Positions 33,263-41,417 of a stretch of 55,314 nucleotides of DNA are shown piece after piece (the stretch's first letter is position 1; every line of letters starts with the position of its first letter). The notes beneath the pieces were generated by a model. That model was given only the letters and a program-made list of their open reading frames with translations, had not been told where the DNA came from and did not search any database. The stretch lies in assembly GCA_017464085.1 (NCBI GenBank), contig JAFUEE010000185.1, positions 1 to 55,314 on the forward strand. The letters run 5' to 3'. The DNA comes from Pseudomonadota bacterium (GTDB taxonomy: Bacteria; Myxococcota_A; Bradymonadia; UBA4248). A program made the translations under genes and the position numbers.

Positions 33263-34465
33263 ATGAACGAAACTTTGCCTGGCCTGCTCCCTGTGCTGTA
33301 TGTCTTCTGCACGTTGTTTGCCGCATGTCTCGGGTCGTTTGCCAATGTGGTGATCTACCGCGTGCCCAATCACCTTTCGATTGCATGGCCGCCCAGCCAT
33401 TGCCCGAAATGTGATTCGCGGATCAAGCCGTATGACAACATTCCGATACTTTCCTGGCTGATTCTTCGCGGCAAATGCCGCAACTGCAAGGCGCCGATTT
33501 CGCCGCAGTATGTGATTATCGAGGCGGTGTGCGCGATTTTTGGCTTTTTCCTCTGCCGTCAGATTTTTGAGCCAAATCTTGGCTATCTGCTTCTGGACGG
33601 CGTGTTTTGGCGTTTGCTGCTTCTGTTTGCGTCGCTGTCGATTTTTCTGGTCGGTTCGCTGGCGCTAGCAGTCATGGATATCAAGACGACGGAGCTTCCG
33701 CCGGAAGTCGCGCTGCCGATCGGTGCGATCGGTCTTCTGACGGCTTTTGTCATTCCCGAAAGCTGGCCCTACAGCGCGATTGTTGGCAATGTCTCCGGTC
33801 TGGATGCTGTGCTCGGCGGCCTGATCGGCGGCGGTCTGGTCGTCACGATTATTGGCGTTTATTACCTGCTGACAAAGCGAATCGGCATGGGGGGCGGCGA
33901 TATCTGGATGATGGTCATGGTCGGGGCATGCCTCGGCTGGGAATGCCTGCCCTTTATATTTTTAGCGTCCAGCGTGCAGGGCATCATCGCGGCCGTGATC
34001 GCGATCGCATTCGGGAAGAAACAGCAGACCGAAGATCAGCAGGGGCTGTTCAGAAATCAGGTCGTGGCAGAAGTCGAGGCGGAGCTCTTGAAGAAAGACC
34101 TGCCCGATGCCGGCGCACCCGAAATGCCTGATGGCTCGAAAGCTAAAGGCGCTGAAACGTCTGAAGGCGCAGAAGCTGAAACGCCTGACGATGCGAAATC
34201 CGAAAAATCAGAGCGAGCAAACTCCGAAACGTCAGAAAGCGAGGAAATAAAGGACGAGGCGCGCGGAAGCGAGGCACGCGAGTCTTCTGAAGAAGCGAAG
34301 CGCGCGGATGCAGGCGAAGCGGCGGAGCCTGAAACAGGCAAGCTCGCGGTGCCTTATGGGCCGTTTATCGCGCTTGCGGCGATTGAATATGTGTTCTTTG
34401 GAAAGTATCTTCTGCCGCTGATCAGCGGCGGCGTGCTCACGCCGTGGGGATTTATTGTATTTTAA
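33263..34465 (+). CDS. pilD: Prepilin peptidase/N-methyltransferase PilD
   Basis: The 400-residue membrane aspartyl protease (A24 family) cleaves and methylates type IV prepilins, serving the pilus system at 1472-8476. It has the N-terminal domain with two CxxC pairs (CPKCDSRIKPYDNIPILSWL and CRNCKAPI) and the two catalytic aspartates in VMDIKTTELP (about residue 140) and GMGGGDIWMM (about 213). Family size is about 250-290; the excess is a Glu/Ser/Lys-rich acidic insert (about residues 270-365) before the last membrane segment. The gene follows the Fam20-like gene by 3 bases. The last 14 bases overlap the convergent gene on the other strand. Confidence 0.95.
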   Translation: MNETLPGLLPVLYVFCTLFAACLGSFANVVIYRVPNHLSIAWPPSHCPKCDSRIKPYDNIPILSWLILRGKCRNCKAPISPQYVIIEAVCAIFGFFLCRQIFEPNLGYLLLDGVFWRLLLLFASLSIFLVGSLALAVMDIKTTELPPEVALPIGAIGLLTAFVIPESWPYSAIVGNVSGLDAVLGGLIGGGLVVTIIGVYYLLTKRIGMGGGDIWMMVMVGACLGWECLPFIFLASSVQGIIAAVIAIAFGKKQQTEDQQGLFRNQVVAEVEAELLKKDLPDAGAPEMPDGSKAKGAETSEGAEAETPDDAKSEKSERANSETSESEEIKDEARGSEARESSEEAKRADAGEAAEPETGKLAVPYGPFIALAAIEYVFFGKYLLPLISGGVLTPWGFIVF

Positions 34466-35261
34466 AGCGTTCCGGTTCGATCTGGTCTGGCGGAATCTCG
34501 ATCTGCCGCTCGAGCTCATGCGAGAGCGCGCAGATCTGGAACTCTGTGGGCCAGAGATAGGTGCGCCCTTTCCAGAGCACGCGGCCGGTCTCGAAAGCGC
34601 GCGAGACATCGCAGAGCCGCGACGCGCCAGACATGAGGTCTCGCTTTGCTGCGCGGAAGATTCGCTCCATTTCTGCGTCTGCGAACACGAAATATTCTGA
34701 AAAGATATAGGCCGTATGAAAATATTCGGGGATTTCGGAGATGAGTGCGGCGCCCAGTGCGCAGGCCATGTGTTTGATCATCCCGAAGACGTTGCGCAGG
34801 AGGCCGCTTGAAGCGAAGTCCTGCCCGGGGAGGCGGTATGGTCCGGGCATTTCCCCCGGGCGCTGCAGCCTGAGGTGTTCGACGCAGAATGCGGGAAAGC
34901 TCGCGTGCAGCCTGTCGATATGGATGTAATCGAGCCAGATGACGGCCTGGAGCAGCAGTTCGGAGGCAGCGCCGGTTTGTGTCCAGACCTCAAGCGTATG
35001 GCGTTGCGCGCAATCGTGCGTGCATTCGATCCAGATGCGCGAAAACCCGCATGCTTTCCAGCGCGTCAGGCAGCCGGTGTCCGCGAGCATGCGCGCGAGG
35101 TCGTCTGCTGACCATCGGCCGCAGAATGTGTCATTGGGCGCATGGCGCGTGTCTTGCGGATCATAGAAGTCGCCGACGCAGTCGTCTGGCCTGGTCGGGT
35201 GCAGCGACACGCCGCTGAGCATATCGCTGAGGGCTCTGTATCTTCGATGCGGCGTGTCCAT
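34452..35261 (-). CDS. Protein of unknown function
   Basis: The protein has 269 residues; I do not recognise a family. It has no signal peptide or membrane segment and is rich in aromatic residues and histidine (SRIWIECTHDCAQRHTLEVW, IWLDYIHIDRLHASF). GGGGA lies just upstream of the ATG. Codon use and the length of the open frame, free of low-complexity sequence, support a real gene. Its 3' end overlaps pilD tail-to-tail by 14 bp. Downstream of the BRCT gene on the same strand, it is separated from it by two hairpin elements. Confidence 0.68.
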   Translation of the reverse strand: MDTPHRRYRALSDMLSGVSLHPTRPDDCVGDFYDPQDTRHAPNDTFCGRWSADDLARMLADTGCLTRWKACGFSRIWIECTHDCAQRHTLEVWTQTGAASELLLQAVIWLDYIHIDRLHASFPAFCVEHLRLQRPGEMPGPYRLPGQDFASSGLLRNVFGMIKHMACALGAALISEIPEYFHTAYIFSEYFVFADAEMERIFRAAKRDLMSGASRLCDVSRAFETGRVLWKGRTYLWPTEFQICALSHELERQIEIPPDQIEPERFKIQ

Positions 35262-35273
35262 ATCGTCCCCAAA

Positions 35274-35304
35274 ACGCGCCGTATGCCGGACGGCATAGGC
35301 GCGT
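35274..35304 (+). repeat. Bulged TAT/ATA hairpin element 9
   Basis: The left arm ACGCGCC-G-TATGCC and the right arm GGCATA-GGCGCGT pair perfectly except for the extra G. Confidence 0.88.
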
Positions 35305-35311
35305 GCCCGAA

Positions 35312-35339
35312 GCGCGGCGTATGCGCAGCATAGCCGCGC
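35312..35339 (+). repeat. Bulged TAT/ATA hairpin element 10
   Basis: The left arm GCGCGGC-G-TATGC and the right arm GCATA-GCCGCGC pair perfectly except for the extra G; the loop is GCA. It lies 7 bases after element 9. Confidence 0.88.
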
Positions 35340-35358
35340 CCCGCAAAAAATGTGATGA

Positions 35359-36207
35359 TTAAAGGATATTTTCTTCGGGATCGTACACGAAGGAAAGGCA
35401 GTAGATATCTAGCCCGAAAGCCCAGATGTGGCGCAGTGAGCGGACGAGATCCTCGTAGTTTTCCTTTTCTTGCGGGAGCCAGTGTTCGGGCGGCTGTTTT
35501 GGGGAGCGCAGCAGGGCTTCGAAGCCGGCTTCGTCGAGGACAGTGATCTTGCGGCCGCCGTCCTTGAGGTTCTGGACTTTGTCGTGCTTGGTGCCGCCAG
35601 TGCCTTTCGACCCCAGTATGAGATAGTCGATGTTGTGCGAGATGGAGTTCTGCGTCTCGATGCCGACATCGATGAGCGCGTGTTCGGCCTCGGAGCGCGC
35701 CATGTTTGAGAGCCTGCCGGCGATGACTGCGGTCTTTGTGTCTTTGAACGAGTCGTTGCCTGTGGCGTCGAGCAGGAGCGCCTCGACCTGGTTGATGTCG
35801 AGGAAGCCCCAGTCGATTTCGGGCACCGGGGATGTGAATCCGCCGATCTCGCTGCGGATGAAATCCTTGTTGAATTCGGGATGGCCGAGGTGATCGAATG
35901 TCGGGAGGAGGATATCGTCCCTGCGTCCCTCTGTGATGATGCGGAAACGGCGCTGTCCGGCATCGCGCATGATGATGATGAGCGCGACGGCTTCCGCGAG
36001 TGTCGTGAGCTGCGCGGGCGGGTTCATGATGAGCGTTTCCAGGGCTTTTTCCCAGCCGTCCATCACATCTGGCAGCAGCCCCAGGGCATGCTGCGAATAG
36101 TCGCCGAGCCTCTGGTATCGCTCCATCAGCGTCATGTCGCGCGACCCAAGGACATTCAGTGTATCCTCGATAAATCCAGAATAGATATCATACGCGATGA
36201 GTGTCAT
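35359..36207 (-). CDS. BRCT-domain protein beside pckG
   Basis: The protein has 282 residues. Residues about 155-230 form a BRCT domain like that at the end of bacterial DNA ligase: KTAVIAGRLSNMARSEAEHA, SHNIDYLILGSKGTGGTKHD, and KITVLDEAGFEALL. The N-terminal 150 residues have no recognised domain; no ligase or nuclease motifs are visible. GGAAGG stands before the ATG. It starts 29 bases after pckG on the same strand, so the two are probably co-transcribed. Function unknown; BRCT domains bind phosphopeptides or DNA ends. Confidence 0.75.
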   Translation of the reverse strand: MTLIAYDIYSGFIEDTLNVLGSRDMTLMERYQRLGDYSQHALGLLPDVMDGWEKALETLIMNPPAQLTTLAEAVALIIIMRDAGQRRFRIITEGRRDDILLPTFDHLGHPEFNKDFIRSEIGGFTSPVPEIDWGFLDINQVEALLLDATGNDSFKDTKTAVIAGRLSNMARSEAEHALIDVGIETQNSISHNIDYLILGSKGTGGTKHDKVQNLKDGGRKITVLDEAGFEALLRSPKQPPEHWLPQEKENYEDLVRSLRHIWAFGLDIYCLSFVYDPEENIL

Positions 36208-36236
36208 TTCTTGCCTTCCTTGGCCTGAGTGAGGGA

Positions 36237-37994
36237 TCAGCCGAGCCGTGAGATCTGGCCGTTCAGTTCGTCCATGAATGCATCCGGCATGCGGATTTTT
36301 GCGAAGATGGCTGCCATGCGCTGGAATTTGGCGCGATAAGCCTCGATCCTGACCGTGAACTGCGCGTCGTAGTCTTCGCGCGAATAATCTTTGCCGAGCG
36401 CGGATCTGAAGAGCGGGACGAGGTCATCATATTTGGGGATGAAGCCGACGGGTGTTTCGATGGCCTCGACATCGCCGTGCACGCGTTTTTCAGCCCAGAG
36501 GAGCCAGACTTTTTTGTCGAGCTTGTGGTTGAGGAATTTGCCGTCTTTTTTGAGGAAGTAGTTTGTCGCGAAGACCTTGGGGGTATGATCGACTTTTTGT
36601 GCGAGCGCGAGGTGATCGGCGACGTATTTCGCGAGCGGCAGCGGCATGAAGTCGAGGTTTGCGTAGGGGTTGTGCTTTCGCACGCCTTCCTGTCCGAGCG
36701 TAGCGGCGGTCGTTTCGCTCTCGATGCATGCGCCGAGGAGCACGCCATGCGTCCAGGATCTGGCTTCGAGGACCGGGACGCTCGTGTCGGAATCGCGTCC
36801 GCCATAGAAGATGGCGTCGAGGCGCACGCCTTTGGGATCATGCAGGACGGGGTCGCGGTTCGCGAGCGCCTCCAGGCTGATCGTATAGCGCGCATTTTTG
36901 TGCGAGACGGGGACATCTTTCATGTCTGGGGTCCATCGGCCGGTGTAATGCTTGCCGCCGGATGCGGGCGGCTCGACATTGCTTCCCGTCCAATAGGGGA
37001 CGCCGTCATCCGATATCAGGACGTTCGAGAAGATGCATTCGCCTTCGTGCGTGAGTACGTTGAAGATTTCGGGATCGTCGATGGCGTTGACGTTTTCGAT
37101 GATGCCGAAGATGCCGCGCTCGACGTTGACGGCGCGGAGCTCGCGGTCAAAGACGCGCGCATAGATGATGTCGTCGCCGACGATGCTCTGCCCGGGGATC
37201 ATGGCCGTGGAGGTCTTGCCGCAGGCGGAGGGGTAGGCGCCTGCAAAATAGGTGATGCGTCCGTTGGGGCCATGCGCGCCCATCAGGAACATGTGTTCCG
37301 CCAGCCAGCCTTCGCGGTGCGCGCGCGCGATCGCAAGGCGGAAGGCCAGTTTCTTGAGTCCCACCGAGTTTCCGGCGTACTGGTTGTTGATCGTGAACAC
37401 GCGGTTCTGCGCAAGGTCCACATAGATCCTGCGCTTGTCTACGTTTTTGGAGACGCCGTCGACGAGCTCCCCTGCGCTGTGGACGAACACGAAGAAATCG
37501 TCTTTGTCCCTGGCATTTCTGAATGCCTCATAGCCGCGCCTGTAGAGCAGGTCTTCGGAATGCGCGACGTATGCGGAATCGGTGAGCTGAAGCGCGAGGA
37601 TCGAGAACGGGGAGTTTGTCGGCCCGAGGCAGCAGAAGCGGACGAACATCTCTTTGCCGGCCATGATGCCGTCCATCAGGGGCTCGATTTCCGCAAGCCC
37701 TTCATCCCGGTCCATATATGCGGTTTCAAATCCGAAGTCAGCCGGTTCTGTGAGCAGGAGCTTGGTATGCGCCTTGTCGCGTGCCTGATCCTGGATTCCG
37801 TCATAATGATAGGTGTGTCCGGCCATCGGCAGCTTGTGCTCTTCGCCGCCTTCGAGCGCGCGCGTGCGCAGCAGGGCGGCATCTTCATCGCTGTCGTCCA
37901 TGATCGTGACTTTGGCAGGCTTGCAGAGCGCCGTGTAGTGGTTGATGACCTCGATGACGCGGGCATTGTTGAGTGCTTCTAGTTTCTTGTCCAT
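36237..37994 (-). CDS. pckG: Phosphoenolpyruvate carboxykinase (GTP)
   Basis: The 585-residue enzyme converts oxaloacetate and GTP to phosphoenolpyruvate, GDP and CO2 at the start of gluconeogenesis; in anaerobes it can run in reverse. The kinase-1a/P-loop GAYPSACGKTSTAMIPG (about residues 252-268) has the cysteine of the GTP-dependent family. YFAGAYPSACGKTS, GGRDSDTSVPVLEARSW and the PYANLDFMPLPLAKYV block near the C-terminal third are all typical. Length fits the family (about 600). AAGGAA and GAGAG precede the ATG. Confidence 0.95.
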   Translation of the reverse strand: MDKKLEALNNARVIEVINHYTALCKPAKVTIMDDSDEDAALLRTRALEGGEEHKLPMAGHTYHYDGIQDQARDKAHTKLLLTEPADFGFETAYMDRDEGLAEIEPLMDGIMAGKEMFVRFCCLGPTNSPFSILALQLTDSAYVAHSEDLLYRRGYEAFRNARDKDDFFVFVHSAGELVDGVSKNVDKRRIYVDLAQNRVFTINNQYAGNSVGLKKLAFRLAIARAHREGWLAEHMFLMGAHGPNGRITYFAGAYPSACGKTSTAMIPGQSIVGDDIIYARVFDRELRAVNVERGIFGIIENVNAIDDPEIFNVLTHEGECIFSNVLISDDGVPYWTGSNVEPPASGGKHYTGRWTPDMKDVPVSHKNARYTISLEALANRDPVLHDPKGVRLDAIFYGGRDSDTSVPVLEARSWTHGVLLGACIESETTAATLGQEGVRKHNPYANLDFMPLPLAKYVADHLALAQKVDHTPKVFATNYFLKKDGKFLNHKLDKKVWLLWAEKRVHGDVEAIETPVGFIPKYDDLVPLFRSALGKDYSREDYDAQFTVRIEAYRAKFQRMAAIFAKIRMPDAFMDELNGQISRLG

Positions 37995-38106
37995 TCTCTC
38001 ATTCCTTTATATCTCACTGTCAGTCGGCGGTTTTCCGCCGTCGATCACGCATCGTTGGGCTGCGTCCTGTTCAATGGACTCTTCTGCCCGCATTATTCCT
38101 TGCAGA

Positions 38107-38724
38107 TTACAGCGGCCCGCGCTCTTTCGAGTGGTAGGCGCGCGATTCCGCGTCCTGCTTGATGTAGATTTTGCAATCTTTTTCTTCGCCGTGGTCCAGG
38201 CGGCATTCGCGCGAGAGGCGGCCGTCTTCCAGATAGACTTTCCACGGCCCTTCTTCGTACCCTTCGACGTAATCGCCTTCAGCCATGAGGCCGCCGGTCT
38301 GGTAATAGAGCTTGACTGCTCCATGGATCTGGTTGTTTTTGTAATGCTTGATGCTTCGCGGCTTTCCGTTCACATAATACTGCGTCCATTCGCCTTCGCG
38401 CATGCCGTCGGCCATCGTGCCTTCCGTCTCGATGCCGCCTTCGTTGTGGTACGCGGCCCACTTGCCGTTGAGCTTGTCAGCCTTGTATTCCGCGCGTTTG
38501 CGAAGATGCCCGTTCGCATCGTATTCCAGCCAGGTTCCCACGCGGCCATCCATGCCGACGCAATAAAACTCGGGGTAGGCGGAATTTGTGATCTCGACGC
38601 GGCGCGTCTGCTCAGGGCAGACCATCTGGGCAGCTTCCGCGTATTTCTGCGGTTTTTCCGGCTGCCGCGCACATCCACACAATGATAAAATAACGACACA
38701 TGACAACAATAAAATCTTCAGCAT
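38107..38724 (-). CDS. MORN-repeat lipoprotein
   Basis: The protein has 205 residues, with a lipoprotein signal and lipobox LCGC (cysteine at residue 18). The mature part has about five MORN/YwqK-type repeats (GTWLEYDANGHLRKRAEY, GKWAAYHNEGGIETEGTM, GEWTQYYVNGKPRSIKHY and so on) from about residues 63 to 175. Such proteins are common on the surface of deltaproteobacteria and Bacteroidota; the automatic label toxin-antitoxin antitoxin often given to YwqK repeats has no support here. AGGAG is present before the ATG. Confidence 0.82.
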   Translation of the reverse strand: MLKILLLSCVVILSLCGCARQPEKPQKYAEAAQMVCPEQTRRVEITNSAYPEFYCVGMDGRVGTWLEYDANGHLRKRAEYKADKLNGKWAAYHNEGGIETEGTMADGMREGEWTQYYVNGKPRSIKHYKNNQIHGAVKLYYQTGGLMAEGDYVEGYEEGPWKVYLEDGRLSRECRLDHGEEKDCKIYIKQDAESRAYHSKERGPL

Positions 38725-38831
38725 CCTTGCTCCTGCGACCGCCTGAACTGGCCAGACACATCTATTCTAAATCAGTGCGTTCCTGCAAGCAATTATGTTT
38801 GCGCATCTCGCATGCGGTTATATATTTGCGG

Positions 38832-38862
38832 ATGCGCCTATGCCTGTCGGCATACGGCGCAT
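38832..38862 (+). repeat. Bulged TAT/ATA hairpin element 11
   Basis: The left arm ATGCGCC-TATGCC and the right arm GGCATA-C-GGCGCAT pair perfectly except for the extra C beside ATA; the loop is TGTC. Confidence 0.88.
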
Positions 38863-38866
38863 GCGT

Positions 38867-38902
38867 GCGCATCGCTATTGCCTGCGGCAATACGCGCTGC
38901 GC
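38867..38902 (+). repeat. Bulged TAT/ATA hairpin element 12
   Basis: The left arm GCGCATCGC-TATTGCC and the right arm GGCAATA-C-GCGCTGCGC pair with one mismatch plus the single extra base beside ATA. It is 5 bases from element 11. Confidence 0.8.
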
Positions 38903-38934
38903 GTCGTTTATGGTTATCAGCTGGGAGAGTGGCT

Positions 38935-39594
38935 ATGCATCTGGAGTATATTGCGCACGCGACGTTTTTGCTGACCTTGTCGGACGGCAGGCGCCTGATC
39001 CTCGACCCGTATCAGGGCATGACGTTCACCGGGCGCTTCAATTATCCGCCATTTGTGACAGCCGCAGATTTTGCGCTCATCACGCACGAGCATATCGATC
39101 ACAATTACCTGGGCGATCTCACGGACATTCCGGTTGTCGTCCGCAATGCCTGGCAGGATGCGCGTCTCAGGGTCACGTCGCAGTTCGTCTGGCATGACAA
39201 GTTCCAGGGGACGAAGTTCGGCGGCGGTGTCTCGATGAAATTCATCGAGGCCGACGGGGTGCGGCTCTGCCACATGGGGGACTGCGGGGAGATGCTTTCG
39301 GATGCGCAGGTTGCGGAGATGGGCGATATCGATGTCCTGCTCATTCCCGTGGGCGGTTTCTATACGATTGACGGGCACGAGGCGGCGGCGCTTGCGCGGC
39401 GCATCCATGCGCGCACCGTCATTCCGTGTCATTACAGGACTTCGCTGTGCAGCCTGCCGATCACGGGTCCCGAAGAATTTCTCTCCCATTTCGGGCAGGC
39501 CTGCCGCATGGCTTCATGCCGCGTATCGCTGGATGCGCTGCCTGCCGGTGTCGTCGTCGTGCCCCCGAGGTTTGGGAAAGTCAGTAGGCAGTAG
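38935..39594 (+). CDS. MBL-fold metal-dependent hydrolase (UlaG/YtnP-like)
   Basis: The 219-residue protein has a metallo-beta-lactamase fold. It starts with HLEYIAHATFLL, has LILDPY and the metal motif THEHIDHNYLGDL (H-x-E/H-x-D-H, about residues 49-61), then a GDCGEM aspartate/cysteine segment (about residue 111) and HYRTS near 167. This is the reduced form seen in UlaG-like hydrolases of unknown substrate. ATG 38935 has GGGAGAG upstream; earlier in-frame starts run through hairpin elements 11 and 12 and are unlikely. The stop lies within the first heptamer units. Confidence 0.85.
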   Translation: MHLEYIAHATFLLTLSDGRRLILDPYQGMTFTGRFNYPPFVTAADFALITHEHIDHNYLGDLTDIPVVVRNAWQDARLRVTSQFVWHDKFQGTKFGGGVSMKFIEADGVRLCHMGDCGEMLSDAQVAEMGDIDVLLIPVGGFYTIDGHEAAALARRIHARTVIPCHYRTSLCSLPITGPEEFLSHFGQACRMASCRVSLDALPAGVVVVPPRFGKVSRQ

Positions 39595-39673
39595 GCAGTT
39601 GTCAGTGGGCAGTTGTCAGTGGGCAATGGGCAGTGGGCAGTGGGCAGTTGTCAGTTGTCAGTTGTCAGTGGGC
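39583..39673 (+). repeat. Heptamer tandem array 1
   Basis: About 13 seven-base units follow one another: AGTAGGC twice, then a mixture of AGTTGTC, AGTGGGC and AATGGGC. Related arrays are in 11573-11611, 41078-41118 and 55227-55296. The array begins inside the last codons of the MBL gene. Confidence 0.85.
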
Positions 39674-39720
39674 AGAGAAAAGCGCACTTGCGATTGGAAG
39701 CGCAGAGTGTAAAAAAACAA

Positions 39721-39800
39721 AATATGCCTTTCTTTCTGGAGGGGGTTGTGGGGGACCCTGCTTTCTTTTGGCACAATAGAAAGAGGTTCCCCCACAAAAA
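39721..39800 (-). repeat. Dispersed palindromic repeat, copy 2
   Basis: Read on the minus strand it matches 93-170: GTGGGGGAACCTCTTTCTAT, TGTGCCAAAAGAAAGCAGGG and TCCCCCACAACCCCC, then AGAAAGAAAGGCATATTTTG. It lies after the stop of the lipoprotein gene at 39815 and may have taken over a terminator role, as a T-run follows on the minus strand near 39796-39802. Confidence 0.7.
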
Positions 39801-39814
39801 AATCCCTCCAAAAA

Positions 39815-40960
39815 TCAAATGCACTTGCCGTTATAGCAGATCTGGTTTTGCTCGCAGGATTCTGAGCCGCATTTGCATTTGTCTTCGTAGGGGCAGACCC
39901 AGGCTTTGAGGGATTTGCCGCTTTCGAAGCCTGGCAGTGATTTGACGGTTTGGCATTCAAAGTCGCCATCTTCGGGTTTGAGGATGGGGGGATTGTCGAG
40001 GCCGTGGCAGTAGAGTTTGCCGCCCGGGCAGGTGAAGGTGTCGAAGACGAAGGGGGGCATGCCATCGATATAGATGGGCAGGCTGTCGGCAAAGAGTGCG
40101 GCGCGATTTTCCGGGGTCAGCTCGGGCAGTTTTGAGGTGTCGGGCTGGCATTTGCCGCCCAGGCAGAGTTCCGTGCGGATGCATGTGGTGTTGGCGCATG
40201 CGCAGAATTCCTGGTCGCATGCGAAGTCGCCGGCTTTGTCTGCGCCGAGCTCGCTGAACAGCTTGAGGCCGTCAGTCCTGTCGAGGACGCATTCGCCGAA
40301 TGGCTTGTCTGTTTCCGGGGAGACGACGATGCCGCCGACCGTGACTGGATCTGTGTAATAGGGGCCGTAATAGCGCCCGTCAGGGGAGGTGCAGCCTTCG
40401 GGGAGCGTGCACATGACGGAGTGTCTGCATTCCCACATATCTGGGACGCACTTGAAGCCTTTGCCGGATTGCGGCACCTCGAGTGGCTTGAGCTTGCATT
40501 TGCCTTCTGCGCCTTTGCCTGAGGCACCCGGGCAGATACATTTGTCGCCTTTTTGCTTGGCGCCTTCGGGGCAGACTGGCGTATGGAATTTGAGTTTTGA
40601 ACGCTCCTGGGCGGCAGCCATGCCGTGATCGGCATCTGCTTCATCGTCAGCGGCGGTGTCTTTGGAGCCGTCTTCTGGCTGGGCTGCGTCAGCCTCTGGT
40701 TTTGATCCTTCATCGGGTTTCGCGTCATCTGCTGGTTTCGCGTCATCTGCTGGTTTCGCGTCATCTGCTGGTTTCGCGTCATCTGCTGGTTTTGCGTCAT
40801 CTGCTGGTTTTGCGTCATCCTGTGTTCCGGCGGCTGCGTTGGCATCCAACAGGGCTTCTGGTTTGGTCGAGGTATCTTTGGCTTCTTCCGATGGCTTTTT
40901 GCAGCCGGAAAGGCCGAAGAGGGCGATACAGAGCGCAGCGATTGCAAGGTTGTGTTTCAT
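39815..40960 (-). CDS. Cysteine-rich lipoprotein with DDAKPA repeats
   Basis: The 381-residue protein has a lipoprotein signal with lipobox LSGC (cysteine at residue 20). Residues about 45-80 are five to six perfect DDAKPA hexapeptides (18-bp DNA units, about 40725-40820), an extended linker. The rest holds about 25 cysteines in small EGF-like or knottin-like modules (CVPDMWECRHSVMC, CDQEFCACANTTC, CKCGSESCEQNQICYNGKC). Such surface lipoproteins are typical of Myxococcota-like genomes. GGAG precedes the ATG at 40960. No enzymatic domain is seen. Confidence 0.8.
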   Translation of the reverse strand: MKHNLAIAALCIALFGLSGCKKPSEEAKDTSTKPEALLDANAAAGTQDDAKPADDAKPADDAKPADDAKPADDAKPADDAKPDEGSKPEADAAQPEDGSKDTAADDEADADHGMAAAQERSKLKFHTPVCPEGAKQKGDKCICPGASGKGAEGKCKLKPLEVPQSGKGFKCVPDMWECRHSVMCTLPEGCTSPDGRYYGPYYTDPVTVGGIVVSPETDKPFGECVLDRTDGLKLFSELGADKAGDFACDQEFCACANTTCIRTELCLGGKCQPDTSKLPELTPENRAALFADSLPIYIDGMPPFVFDTFTCPGGKLYCHGLDNPPILKPEDGDFECQTVKSLPGFESGKSLKAWVCPYEDKCKCGSESCEQNQICYNGKCI

Positions 40961-41077
40961 GGCTAAACTCCTCATTGGGGATGAAGTCGTATGCGCAATG
41001 CTGTTCATTGCGGGGAAAACGCGACGATTATAGTGCAAGTGCGCGCAGAGCGCTTTTTATTTTTTGGCTATGTTACA

Positions 41078-41226
41078 AGGCAGTAGGCAATACAAGGCAG
41101 TAGGCAATAGAAGGTAGGCAGTAGTGCGCATGATAAAGGCAATAGCTTTTATGCGGAGAGACTGTCGATGCTCGATTGCCGATAATACATGGCATTTTGG
41201 AACCATCTCCATGCTTGTTGAACAGA
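41078..41226 (-). repeat. Dispersed repeat of about 140 bp, copy 2, with heptamer units
   Basis: It is the inverted counterpart of 11474-11611; the heptamer part here has more GGCAGTA/GGCAATA units than copy 1. The match ends at TGTTGAACAGA. Confidence 0.85.
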
Positions 41227-41229
41227 GCT

Positions 41230-41417
41230 TTCATTTTTGCAAAGCGGTATCGCTTGGAGCGACAGGGCATTTCATTTTTGCAAAGCGCTGTCGCTTGGAG
41301 CGACAGGGCATTTCATTTTTGCAGAGCGGTATCGCTTGGAGCGACAGGGAATTTCATTTTTGTAAAGCGATGTTGCTTGGAGCGACAGGGCATTTCATTT
41401 TTGCAAAGCGGTATCGG
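41230..41417 (+). repeat. 41-bp tandem repeat, about 4.5 copies
   Basis: The unit begins TTTCATTTTTGCAAAGCGGT and continues ATCGCTTGGAGCGACAGGGCA. Copies differ by one to four bases (for example GCAGAGCGGT, GTAAAGCGATGT). Each unit contains the small inverted repeat TCGCTTGGAGCGA. Unit length is not a multiple of three, which argues against coding. Confidence 0.88.

Noticed and set aside
36477-37982. Plus-strand open frame of 501 codons opposite pckG
   Set aside because: PEP carboxykinase on the other strand is certain; the frame has the biased Asp/Val/Phe/Ala composition of an antisense shadow.
38107-38724. Antitoxin of a toxin-antitoxin pair
   Set aside because: YwqK/MORN repeats are present, but the protein is a lipoprotein and no toxin gene lies beside it.
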